From Amoeboaphelidium occidentale (taxonomy: Eukaryota; Aphelidiomycota; Aphelidea): a DNA stretch of 64,000 nt. A program made the position numbers and the translations under genes. Below are positions 54,412 through 64,000 of the stretch, one piece after another; positions within the stretch are counted from its first letter, which is position 1, and every line of letters starts with the position of its first letter. The DNA is taken from NCBI GenBank assembly GCA_023515795.1, contig JALGPX010000005.1, positions 41,417-105,416 on the forward strand. The letters are read 5' to 3'. A model generated the notes under the pieces. The model was given only the letters and a program-made list of their open reading frames with translations, had not been told where the DNA came from and did no database searches.

Positions 54412-56692
54412 ATGGACGCATTATTTGACGGATACACTCCTGCATTTACCACTGTTTTCTTAGCATTAGCAATTTGGATACTTATGAAGCCTAAACAGCA
54501 AAAGAGAAAATTTAAAGTTCCGGAATGCCAAACGTACCTAACATCGCGAGCAAGTTAACCATTTAGTATTGCATCTGCAACTAGGAAGGAGGGCGAGTCT
54601 GCTATTTACCGCAACCCAATTACTCCATTTGGTCAGCCGTTGTTGGTATCGCACAAGAAGTATGAGCACATCACGAATATGTATGAGGGGTTCTTGAATG
54701 GTTTAAAGTTTGGTGAAGCTAGAAGTTGTTTAGGAAAGCGCACTAACAATGGTCCGTACGTTTACGAATCTTACGGAGAAATTCATGACCGCATTAAGGC
54801 TTTTGGTTCTGGCTTAATTGAATGTGGTCTTGAGCCAAAGAAGCAGCACTACGTTGGTGTGTATGCTAAAAACTGTCCTGAATGGGTTATTGCTGCTTTA
54901 GCTTGTGGGGCTTATAGCTTCATCATTGTTCCATTATATGACACACTTGGCCATAATGCAATCAAGTACATCATTAATCAAACTGGCATGACTTTGGTTG
55001 TTGTTGAGGAAGCAAAGTTGGATGTTCTAATGGGCGTTGCGAAGGAGTGTCCAACGTTCAAGTACGCAGTTAAAATTGGTAATTTGACCCAAGAAGAGAA
55101 GAATAATGCTTTGGAAAATAATTTGACATTGTTCTCTTTCATGGGCTTGCAAAGTTTGGGCAAGGAGAATTTGAAACAGCCCCAACCATCGACAATGGAT
55201 GACTTGATTACCATTTGCTACACTTCTGGTACCACTGGCGATCCAAAGGGAGTCATGCTCACTCACAAAAACTTGATTGCAGATGCTAATGCTGTCTTTG
55301 CAACAATTCCTGATGAATTCATGTTAAATGAAAATGAAGTGCATTTGTCCTTTTTACCGCTTGCTCATATCTTTGAGCAAATGATTATGGTTGCAATTAT
55401 TTCTGTTGGAGCCCGAATTGCGTTCTATGGAGGCGATGTGTTGAAACTTCTTGATGATGCCGTTGTTGCTAAACCGACCATTTTTCCTGCTGTGCCTAGA
55501 TTGTTGAACAGAGTTTACTCTAAAATCTTGTCGACTGTAAAGGAGGCATCTCCTTTGCGCCAATGGATTTTCAATCTCGCGTTTTCTTCTAAGAAGAATA
55601 TGACCAAAAAGGGAGTTGTAACAAATGATTCATTCTGGGACCGTCTTGTATTCAAGAAGATCCAAGCCAGATTAGGGGGAAGAGTTAGATTAATGGTCAC
55701 TGGAGCAGGTAATCAAAAACTCAAAAATTAATTTTTAGCGCCTATCGCTGCTGATGTATTGGAATTCTTCAGAATTGCATTTGGATGTGAAGTCTTGGAA
55801 GGTTACGGCCAAACTGAAACATCCGCTGCTTGTACCATTTCGATGATGGGCGATTACAACACAGAGTATGACGGTCATGTTGGTGCTGTTTTGCCATGTA
55901 ATATTCCACAATTCTGATTTAAAAACTTTTAGGCAACGAAATCAAGCTGGTTGACATTCCAGACATGGAGTATTTATCCACTGATAAACCGAATCCTCGT
56001 GGAGAAGTCTGTGTCAGAGGAAACAACGTTTTCCGTGGATACTATAAGATGGAGGAAAAAACAAAAGAGACTTTGGACTCAGATGGCTGGTGTCACACTG
56101 GAGATGTAAATTTGTAACCATAATCTAACAGACGTATAGGTTGGTATGATCATGCCTAATGGTACTTTGAAAATCATTGACAGAAAGAAGGATTTGCTGA
56201 AACTATCGCAAGGAGAATACGTTGCTTTAACAAAAGTTGAGAATATCTACGTTAAGGCACCATGTATTGCGCAGGTTTACGTACACGGCAACTCGTTAGA
56301 GAGGTTTGTTTCCGAAGACTTTATATAATTATTAGCGCTTTGATCGGAATCATTGTACCAGATCCTGAATCATTTGTCAAGTGGGCAGAGTCCCATAAGT
56401 TGCCAACTAATCTTGAAGAATTGTGCAAAAATGAGAAGGCTATCGAATACATCATGAGTGGCTTAATTGCAAAAGGAAAAGAAGCCAAATTGCATTCGTT
56501 TGAACAGGTGAAGGCAATTTACTTGGAGCCAGTTGCATTCTCTGTTGAAAATGAAATGGTAGGCGCCCATTTTCGTAAAAGTACTGATCTTTTTAGCTAA
56601 CCCCATCATTTAAGTTGAAGAGACATGTGATCTCGAAAGCTTACAAGTCTGTCATTGATGGCCTCTACAAAAAAATTAACGCCAAAAATTAG
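54412..56692 (+). CDS. Long-chain acyl-CoA synthetase
   Basis: Seven exons (54412..54533, 54567..55708, 55739..55897, 55933..56105, 56140..56303, 56336..56558, 56597..56692), introns 33, 30, 35, 34, 32 and 38 nt, give 692 aa. An N-terminal membrane anchor ([14 protein letters not shown]) precedes the adenylating domain: [47 protein letters not shown] and [17 protein letters not shown]. These are the ACSL/Faa motifs. The enzyme activates fatty acids with ATP and CoA for lipid synthesis and beta-oxidation. The gene contains the shortest intron seen in the window (30 nt, 55709..55738). Confidence 0.95.
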
Positions 56693-56731
56693 TTGGCTCC
56701 AATATAATAATGGTGATCTAAAATACTTCTT

Positions 56732-57697
56732 CTATTGAACTTTGGCGCTGAATTGTGCACCAGCCTTCTTGTTTTCAACTATTGTGCTTGCAACAACGTA
56801 ATCCAAGTCTATCATGGTCCATTTGATCATATCCTTCAATTTCAAGGATGTTTGAGGCTTAACATCAACATCTAAGTCATTACTTCTCAGTGTAACTATT
56901 ATTGGCCTGTTCTTGAATTCATCCTTGTTAACGAGTGAACCATTATGGAAAACATTAAACTTCAAGTCAACCAAAAGTTCTACATCAACTTCAATAACCG
57001 CAGAGTCCTTCTCTGAGCTTGAATTTTCTACTACGTATTTGATTTCATTGTGTAAAAACCTCATCTTCATTTGCTGCGGCTCTCCGTTCCGATACGCTGT
57101 AACAAATAATCTTGCGTCATTCCAGCGAGTATTGTTTGGGTACACACGCTCAATAGTTGCTTCAACCAGCTGATCATTCTTCCTCGACTCCCTTAATGAC
57201 TCATAATAAATTTGCATCAGTCTTCTTCCAAAGAGAGCATCAGGGTTAACATTAGCTTTTGCTGGAGCGTTTGGATCGCCAGTCGGAATAACAACCGGAA
57301 CGCTAAAATTGAAATCTGAATCTTCTGACTTGTCAACCTGCAGCCCATTGAGCACTTGAAAGAATGTGCTCAATGATATCGCTGCACCCAAATTGATGCT
57401 CTCCTCTGATAAGTCCGTCTGCAAAGTCAAAGCGTCGGTGTTGAGCTTTAAATTTATCGACTGCTTAATCTGGGCAATGATATCTTGGAAGATCCCTCTT
57501 TTGTTATATTCTACGCCGTCTTTGACGAAAGGCTCCAACCTCCATCGTTCCGGAGCCTTCTGCAGGGGGAATACGTAATAATTAGTTTTGTTCAATATCA
57601 TCTTGTTCTCCTCTAGGAACTTCTTCGAAAGTCTTGTAAATGACCTCTTTGTGGAGAACAGCAGTACAGATTTATTTGTCTTCAGAAGCATTCTCAT
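56732..57697 (-). CDS. Mitochondrial protein of unknown function
   Basis: Single exon, 321 aa. The N terminus (MRMLLKTNKSVLLFSTKRSF) is basic and Ser/Leu-rich, typical of a mitochondrial presequence. The body is mixed alpha/beta with conserved-looking phrases (LFGRRLMQIYYESLRESRK, NDARLFVTAYRNGEP, IEVDVELLVDLKFNVFHNG) but I recognise no family. A 39-nt GT-AG-like intron upstream (57783..57822 region) may lie in its 5' leader. It converges with the acyl-CoA synthetase, 39 bp between stops. Confidence 0.5.
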   Translation of the reverse strand: MRMLLKTNKSVLLFSTKRSFTRLSKKFLEENKMILNKTNYYVFPLQKAPERWRLEPFVKDGVEYNKRGIFQDIIAQIKQSINLKLNTDALTLQTDLSEESINLGAAISLSTFFQVLNGLQVDKSEDSDFNFSVPVVIPTGDPNAPAKANVNPDALFGRRLMQIYYESLRESRKNDQLVEATIERVYPNNTRWNDARLFVTAYRNGEPQQMKMRFLHNEIKYVVENSSSEKDSAVIEVDVELLVDLKFNVFHNGSLVNKDEFKNRPIIVTLRSNDLDVDVKPQTSLKLKDMIKWTMIDLDYVVASTIVENKKAGAQFSAKVQ

Positions 57698-57917
57698 GTT
57701 TATCGTCCAACTCGTTGATCAGCGTTTGAGAACGAATACAGCGAAGCACGAACAATTATGGAACTAAGAGAAAGGAACCACGGCACGAACCTAAAGGAAA
57801 ATTAAATTATTCTTTTAAAGTGATATTTACCTTATTTCGCATAGACGCAACTGCCAGAACGGATACTCGCCCAGTTGAAGGCATTGGCTTGACCCTGAAA
57901 CAATTAATAGGTCAGGA

Positions 57918-58499
57918 TCAGGCAATGCTTGCCAGTCTAGAATTTAGCACGGCTCTGATCTCGCGATAACCTGAAATGTTTTGTACTGTGAGTTCTTTCC
58001 GCTTAGTCGTACTTAACTTCGAATAGCGTTTCAGCGTTTGTTCAATGCCGCAGACGCCATGATGCAGAAGCACAACTTCTAATCCCTTTCGATCTAAAGT
58101 TCCACTAAGTTCCTTTAGATTTGATAAATCTTGGATCTCATAAGATATTGATTTAAGTCTTTCGTTCAAGCTTTCCATGTAAACGCAACTGTCTTTGCTT
58201 AAATGCCCTAAAACGGTTGAGTCCCTGGAACATTCCGACTTATAAACGCAACATTCTTTAATAAAAATAGAAAGCAACTCCAATTTGGGGTTGTAATACA
58301 CCAAAGTTCTTATGAAATATTCCAACTGATCAAATCCAAGTGGCTGTGCCAAGTACAGGCTTACATGCGCTGGTAACTTCTTTAAATCCGTTCTATCATA
58401 ATTCCATGCGTCTTTAATAAGTCGGAATGTCTCAAGGATTGCTGTAAGTATGGAAGTGGTAAGGCTAAGAAACCAGAACAGAAGTAATAACGATTTCAT
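57918..58499 (-). CDS. Membrane-anchored protein, possibly NUS1-like
   Basis: Single exon, 193 aa. N-terminal signal anchor ([20 protein letters not shown]). The next phrase, [16 protein letters not shown], resembles the LxKLPxHxGLVL strand that opens the cis-prenyltransferase-like domain of NUS1/NgBR, and [20 protein letters not shown] could be the following helix and strand. The C-terminal RxG motif that NUS1 adds to the dehydrodolichyl-diphosphate synthase active site is not visible. Four cysteines lie near residues 83-105. The assignment is tentative; an orphan secretory protein is as likely. Divergent from the phosphorylase-kinase gene with 25 bp between ATGs. Confidence 0.35.
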   Translation of the reverse strand: MKSLLLLFWFLSLTTSILTAILETFRLIKDAWNYDRTDLKKLPAHVSLYLAQPLGFDQLEYFIRTLVYYNPKLELLSIFIKECCVYKSECSRDSTVLGHLSKDSCVYMESLNERLKSISYEIQDLSNLKELSGTLDRKGLEVVLLHHGVCGIEQTLKRYSKLSTTKRKELTVQNISGYREIRAVLNSRLASIA

Positions 58500-58524
58500 T
58501 CAAAAATTGTTTAGCAACAACAAG
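58500..58524. promoter_or_regulatory. 25-bp divergent intergenic region
   Basis: Start codons of the minus-strand membrane protein (58499) and the plus-strand phosphorylase-kinase subunit (58525) are 25 bp apart. Any core promoter must extend into coding sequence. No TATA motif seen. Confidence 0.5.
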
Positions 58525-61500
58525 ATGCCTGTCGCAGCACACGGAGGATCATCCCATCAATTCCCGTCACAGTATACTTTGGCACAGCGCTTAGACTATT
58601 ACTACAAGATCATTCAGGCTGTCATCTTAGCGAAGCAACATCCCATCACAGGTAGATTCGGACAAGATCGATATCGAACGCTAACTATGGTAGGGCTTCT
58701 TCCAGCTTCCGTTGCTGTGAATTCCCATGGGGACTACAGAGATGCTTGGGTTAGAGACAATGTGTACTCTATCCTATGTGTGTATGGTATGTTGATCGCT
58801 GGTTTAGACTTTGATCGCTGATCTTCAATATATTAGGCTTAGCCATGGCTTATCGCAGAGCAGACGAAGATCAAGGACGGGCTTATGAATTGGAGCATGC
58901 TGTTGTAAAACTTATGAGGGGCTTATTGAACTCGATGATGAAACAGGCTCACAAGGTCGAGTTATTCAAAAACAAGCAGGCTGTTGAAAATGCGTTGCAT
59001 GCAAAGTACTCAACAGCTACCGGTGATACTGTTGTTGGCGATAAAGAATGGGGTCATCTTCAACTTGACGCAACTGGTATATTTGTTTTATGCCTTGCTG
59101 AGATGACGGTAATTCTCTAAACGATTATGTCTGACTTTTCAGGCAAGTGGTATTCAGATTGTATTTTCGTTGGATGAGGTTGATTTCATTCAAAACTTGG
59201 TGTTCTACATAGAAAGAGCATATCGTACCCCAGATTACGGGATTTGGGAAAGAGGAAACAAGATGAATCATGGCACGCCTGAACTTAATTCATCTAGTAT
59301 TGGCATGGTAGTAGCAGCTTTGCAAGCGATTAATGGTATTAATTTGTTTGGATCAAGAGGAGGTCCATCTTCAGTCATTCACGTACTTCCCGATGAAGTC
59401 ACCCGCAATTACACGACTCTTCATTCAGCCTTACCTCGTGAATCTAATTCTAAAGAGATTGATGCAGCATTGATATCTGTCATCAGTTATCCTGCGTTTG
59501 CAGTTCAAGACGTAAAATTGATTCAAAAAACTAAACATGAGATAATTACGAAGTTACAGGGCAAGTATGGCTGCAAAAGATTTCTCCGTGATGGACATCA
59601 ATGTGAACTTGAGGACACTAGGAGACTTCATTATGAGGCTTCTGAATTGAAGGTTTTTGAACATATTGAGTGTGAATGGCCATTGTTCTTAACTTATTTT
59701 ATTCTTGATGGCGAATTCAGCGGAGATAAAAAGCAAGTTGAGACTTATCACTCCATTCTGACTCCTATACTTCTGAATTCAAAAGACGTTGAATCCCACG
59801 ATTCTCATGCAGCGAAATCGCCGACATCTCCATTGGTCAACAACGGTGATCTATTGGATGCCTCCCATACACCAACTAAGGCGAATAACGCCGTGCACTT
59901 CCCGAAAACACCTTTGCCGTCAAATACACTGCTTGTACCAGAACTGTATATTCTTCCAAAAGATCTTGTTTACATGGAGAAAAAAGAACCGAAATCTCAG
60001 AAGCGATATCCTAATGAGAATGTGCCGCTGGTTTGGGCACAATCATTGTACATGCTTGGAATGATGATGAAAGAGGAGTTATTGTTACCATCGGAGATTG
60101 ATCCTCTTGGAAGGCATTTAATTCCATATTACAGAAGCTCCCATAAAACCGAAGCGACAGTGCAAGTGGTTTTAATCGCAGAGGATGCGGGACTACAGCA
60201 GAAATTGGCCATGTTTGGCGTTGAGAGTCAAACTCCAGAACAAGCCTCTCCGATAACTATTTCTTTTCCTTCTGCATTGAGAGAAGCATACAGCGCTTTA
60301 GGTGCTAATTCAAAGCTTTCGTTATCGGGAAGACCAAAAAGACCTGTTGGCACTTTGGCAACCTGTAGGATTTACAAGGTTCAAGGGCGATTGTATGCTT
60401 TTACGCCACATTTTATGGACAAAGAAGAGTTCTACATGACCAACGATAACGATTACTTAGGTATCCAACCTTCCATAACGCTTTAATTTTCTAGTTTCTC
60501 TGTTTGAACATGAGTTACTTTTTGTGAAGAACCATTGGAGATATACAGGAAGGCCAACAATGATTGTTTTGTTGACCCATGAGATGATGGGGTCCATGAA
60601 GAGCAGCGCATCCAACGATAGCATAGCTAGCTTGGAAAAGTCTGCTCCAAATTTGAGACGTGGATTGTTTGTTTCGAATAAGAGCCGGAAAAGCTTACTC
60701 AATTTTATAACTTCCCTTAAAAGCGGCAGTTGCGCCGGAGTTAGAGTAAAGCTTGGTCGGGTCCAGGAGCTAGTATCGACAAGTTGCATCGAGAGTTTGG
60801 ATTTCCTCACCAGGAAACTGGAGGAGGGATACGTGATGAAAGATGGTAAGAGATTGTCTTGGCAACAAGTTCTTGGTGGTGTATCAGATTCTCAAAAACA
60901 GGACACCAAGATGTTTTTGCAATCTTCTATGAATGCTTCCCCTAAAGCAGAGAGTATCGAAAAGTTGACCGAAGTTACAAAACAATTTCAAACCTCTATT
61001 TCAATCATTGCCAGCCCTAAATGCAAGCCGATTGTAACTAATGGTAATATTTTGCCTTCTCTTGATTTGAGTGGTGTAAACTCGGCCAAATCTCAACCAA
61101 ATCTAGGTCGCAATGGAAGTGATTTCAAACTGAGGAGCCATCACAGAGAGTCTTTTCATCGCCCGATGTCTCCACTACAAATAGTCCGAGATTCTGTTTC
61201 CAAGAAAGACGAGACTCATTCTGATTACAATTCTCCAATTACTGGGGTGCAGTCAGAGAAAAGTATTGTCTTCATGTTGGGCGATAGATCGTTTTTAAGC
61301 CAAGCTATTGATATGCTTTCAAGCTCAGTGAACCTACACGATCAGATCAAAATTTTGCACTACATTCTTTCATGCCACAAAGATTCAAGTGTAGTAATAC
61401 ATTTAAAAGATAGTGGAAGCGCCTCGCTGAAGGAACTATTGGAAGAAGTCTACCAAAAAGCTTGTCATCTGAGACTATGGAGCGTTGTTCGCTATGCCGC

Positions 61501-63148
61501 TGCTGTGCTGCGAAAAGTTGTCAACAGTTTAACTATCAATGTTACCGATCTTCTAATTAGACAAAAATACTTAACAATTGGTGTGGAAGGATCTGAAGTA
61601 ACAGTATCAGCACCTCTAGGCCCAGATGCTTTAGTTGATATTATCTATAAGCATTGGTATGTTTAATAATTCCTTTTAAATATTTTTTAGCCAAGACGAT
61701 GTTAGAATAGCGTCTCTAATTCAAGAAATTCTTATTTATCTTGGAAGCTTTGTGCGGTCTGAGCCGCACTTGTTTGACGGAATTCTGAGATTAAGAACTC
61801 ATTTTATCATTCAAATTATGCAAGAGGAAGTACAGCGTCTTAAAAGCTGTGACGGCAAGAAAGCGGTTGAATCTCTTTTAGATGTAAGCATTTCTTTCTA
61901 TCATCTGAACTTTAGTTGGCCCCATTTGAAATTAAGGCATTAATAGGTCATATTTTGAGTGCTAAAGATCAGACAAAAGTTTTTGGCTCTTTCAACTTTT
62001 CTGATCCTTCCTGTCTTCCATCTCCTTCGGTATTTGGGACTCCGATAGATTACGGATCCAATGTGGCAAGAATCAAAGTCCAGTCAGGAGGATATTTCGA
62101 TGGTAATTTCTCTTTTATAGAGATAAATGGTCATATGTTTCATGAGAATAGTGGAAGGGGATTGAATGTTGTTATTTTGAGTCATGAAGATGGTTCTTTG
62201 ATTGATAGTGAGCATTTTGATACACACATTAATAACGAAGAAGCAGAGGACTTTGCAAAATTAATCGATAATCTTGAGTCAAAATCAATTGTTGTAATTT
62301 GTGTGAAAGATGACTGTATTGAGCAGATGACAGAGGCAGGTCGTCTTGCTATAGAATCTATTGGTTCAAAAATGATCAGGAGTCTGTCTTATAGAGATTC
62401 CTGGTGTATCATTGGTAGAAAAGACGGCTCGGCGGTAGAGACGATAAGAAAAGCTCGTCATGGCCCAACTGATGTATTAGAGCTTGAAATCAGCTTTGAT
62501 AAACTATTTGAAGACCGTGAAGCCACAGGCTTTCCTTTTGCTACAGGAATGAAATCTCTTCCAAGTAAAGGCTATTGGTTAAGAAGAAGAAAAATTGATG
62601 GCTCTTTACAAAGAACCCCGCCAAAGTTTTATGCAAAAGTCCACAGGATTCTTGAAAAATCCTTATCCGGTATCAAGATGAATAGTGCGCTGTTACCTAG
62701 AGATCCTACTGTGAGCGAAAAAACGCCAGAGGAGCTTAATTTTGCTTTGCAAGTTGAAGAATTGATGAATGCTATTGTTGATCCGGCAGAGAGGCAGATA
62801 GCCGTGGAATGTCTTACGGTTGTTGACGATATGGAGAGTAGAAGGCCTGAGATGAGTTTTGGTGGAACTTCCTATCTTGATGTCATGATGATTATTAAGG
62901 AAGCTTATAAATTATTCTGGGAATCTTGGCTGAACACAGAAGGCATGAAATCAATTGATCCTGCTGGATTGTCGAAAAAGGAAGAAGTTTTACAGAAGCA
63001 CAGCTTCTCTCAGTATGAAGCCTTTGCTAAGAAGCTATTTTACGATTTACCAATAGGTGGTAAAGAAGGAACTTTTAGTTTTATTGCGCGTGCTGCACTC
63101 AAGTCTTTGCCTATTCAAATGGACTTTGGCGAATTTTCATACGAATAA
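58525..63148 (+). CDS. Phosphorylase b kinase regulatory subunit alpha/beta
   Basis: Six exons (58525..58786, 58837..59108, 59143..60460, 60495..61656, 61691..61883, 61916..63148), introns 50, 34, 34, 34 and 32 nt, give 1479 aa, longer than animal alpha or beta (about 1100-1240). The N-terminal glucoamylase-like (GH15) domain has [40 protein letters not shown] and [20 protein letters not shown]. The central part has KHWR-like [20 protein letters not shown]. The C-terminal half carries [14 protein letters not shown] and [13 protein letters not shown], then APS-like [15 protein letters not shown]. Two Ser/Pro-rich inserts account for the extra length. The subunit holds and regulates the gamma kinase that activates glycogen phosphorylase. 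There is no C-terminal CAAX box. Confidence 0.93.
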
Positions 63149-63285
63149 GAAATCATCGAGTCATTGTGCAACTTTGAAATAGATATTTTGCGTCAGGCTG
63201 GTGTATCTCATTTGAAACGGTCGGAGCAGCCCGCGAATCCTTGTCAGTCGCTGAATCTATTTATAGATTTTTTTGGAAAACGATA

Positions 63286-64000
63286 ATGAGCGCAACATCT
63301 CACTGGGAGGATAACTTTTGGGTACGTAGCAATTCATTTCACGCTTATAGTTTAGGGAGAATCTAACAAGGGCTTCCTTTCATTGTTCGAACGTCTAGAC
63401 AAGGCTCAAACAAGCATCAAGGAAGTTGCAGATTTCTTTATCGCAAGGTTTGTACAAAGCCAACCATCTAACTCGTGTTAGATCTCGAGTTGAAGCAATA
63501 TATGCGAATGAATTGACAAAAGTTTCAAAGCAGTTGGGACAGAACTCAGATCCTGGGTAACTTTGAGTGATTCGTGAACAAGCTTATTGATAGGTCCTTA
63601 CAAAAGGTCCATGAAAAGTTGGCGTATAATTCAGAGATTATTGCCAAGACTCACAACATCTTTGCTAACAGGGTCGTACAGGAGGTTGAACAGCCTTTGC
63701 AACAGTACCTTGAGGTTCAAAAGAGGCTTAGGGCGTCATATGAGCAAGAGTTTGACCGTTTAAACAAGGCAATTGCCAAAGAACTTGCCAACATAGAGAA
63801 ATGTAAAAAGGATTATACTTTAAAAGGAACAGAGTTGACAAAGGCAATCCAGATTGCAGGAAAAGGTCAGACTGACAATATGACAAAGAAAGAGTACGAA
63901 AAAATCCAGGAGAAAGCCATCAAGTCCAAAAAGGACATGGACGCAGCTGAGCAAGAGTATAAGGCAGCATTGAAGAAATACGATGCAGCGCAAGATCAGT
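63286..64000 (+). CDS. F-BAR domain protein, N-terminal part
   Basis: Partial gene running off the right edge. Exons 63286..63321, 63356..63447, 63482..63556 and 63594 onward, introns 34, 34 and 37 nt. The N terminus SHWEDNFWGESNKGFLSLFE is followed by ADFFIARSRVEAIYANELTK, matching the FCH box of PSTPIP, Cdc15 and Hof1-type proteins (FWG..GLE.L..R...G, DF.KERA.IE..YA..L.KL). Long amphipathic helices rich in K and E follow, as expected of the banana-shaped dimer that binds and bends membranes. The C-terminal modules (SH3 or RhoGAP) that would decide the subfamily lie outside the window. Confidence 0.88.

Noticed and set aside
57830-57900. 26-codon spliced frame (MPSTGRVSV...) on the minus strand upstream of the mitochondrial protein
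   Set aside because: All three frames are open over this length. The splice sites look real, but a 5' leader intron is a simpler explanation than a micro-gene.

Overview
The window is nuclear DNA of a compact, gene-dense unicellular eukaryote. Genes lie on both strands, mostly 0-300 bp apart, and many carry tiny GT-AG introns: I resolved 51, all 30-53 nt. TAA, TAG and TGA all serve as stops, so the code is standard. Gene content includes IFT172 (a cilium or flagellum builder), DMC1 (meiosis), complex I subunit NDUFS3 (respiring mitochondria), PDX1 vitamin B6 synthase (absent from animals), a phosphorylase-kinase regulatory subunit, a MARK-type kinase, SMCR8, an EPLIN-like LIM protein and secreted tyrosinases. 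The best fit is a flagellated lineage on or near the fungal stem (chytrid-, rozellid- or aphelid-like). Another short-intron flagellated protist is not excluded. This placement is inference.

Layout. 1-18.3 kb is housekeeping: partial uridine-kinase-like gene, 2-phosphoglycerate-kinase-like gene, IFT172, RVB1, TFIIH subunit TFB2, choline-phosphate cytidylyltransferase, a conserved ARM-like protein of unknown function, a beta-helix lyase-like protein, a TRAF7-like RING/WD40 protein and PDX1. 18.4-21.5 kb holds CAAX protease RCE1, a U5-40K-like WD40 protein rich in simple repeats, and a TRAF-zinc-finger protein with FG motifs. 21.6-30.2 kb is an accessory stretch: two type II membrane glycosyltransferase-like proteins, a secreted SPFH/band-7 protein, and BTB, SAM-like and LRR-like orphans. 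30.3-33.7 kb has DMC1, a Nup88-like coiled-coil protein and a tiny intron-containing mitochondrial-type gene.

33.9-41.9 kb is the most distinctive region: four tandem tyrosinase paralogues on one strand, all secreted and two with GPI-type tails. One has lost every copper-binding histidine. Two small secreted proteins sit between them, and a histone-fold gene runs on the opposite strand. 41.9-64 kb returns to housekeeping and signalling: two LIM genes, an MFSD1-like transporter, MARK kinase, NDUFS3, SMCR8-like, eL34, mitochondrial uS7, a chlorophyllase-like serine hydrolase, RPA2, long-chain acyl-CoA synthetase, a mitochondrial protein of unknown role, a NUS1-like protein, phosphorylase-kinase alpha/beta and the start of an F-BAR protein.

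Three places (13.5-13.75, 20.3-20.7 and 38.6-39.0 kb) show near-identical sequence on both sides of an N. These are best read as contig ends that overlap but were not merged. Two of them interrupt reading frames, and the copies differ slightly, as two haplotypes would. I recognised no transposon, viral element, CRISPR array, rRNA or tRNA.
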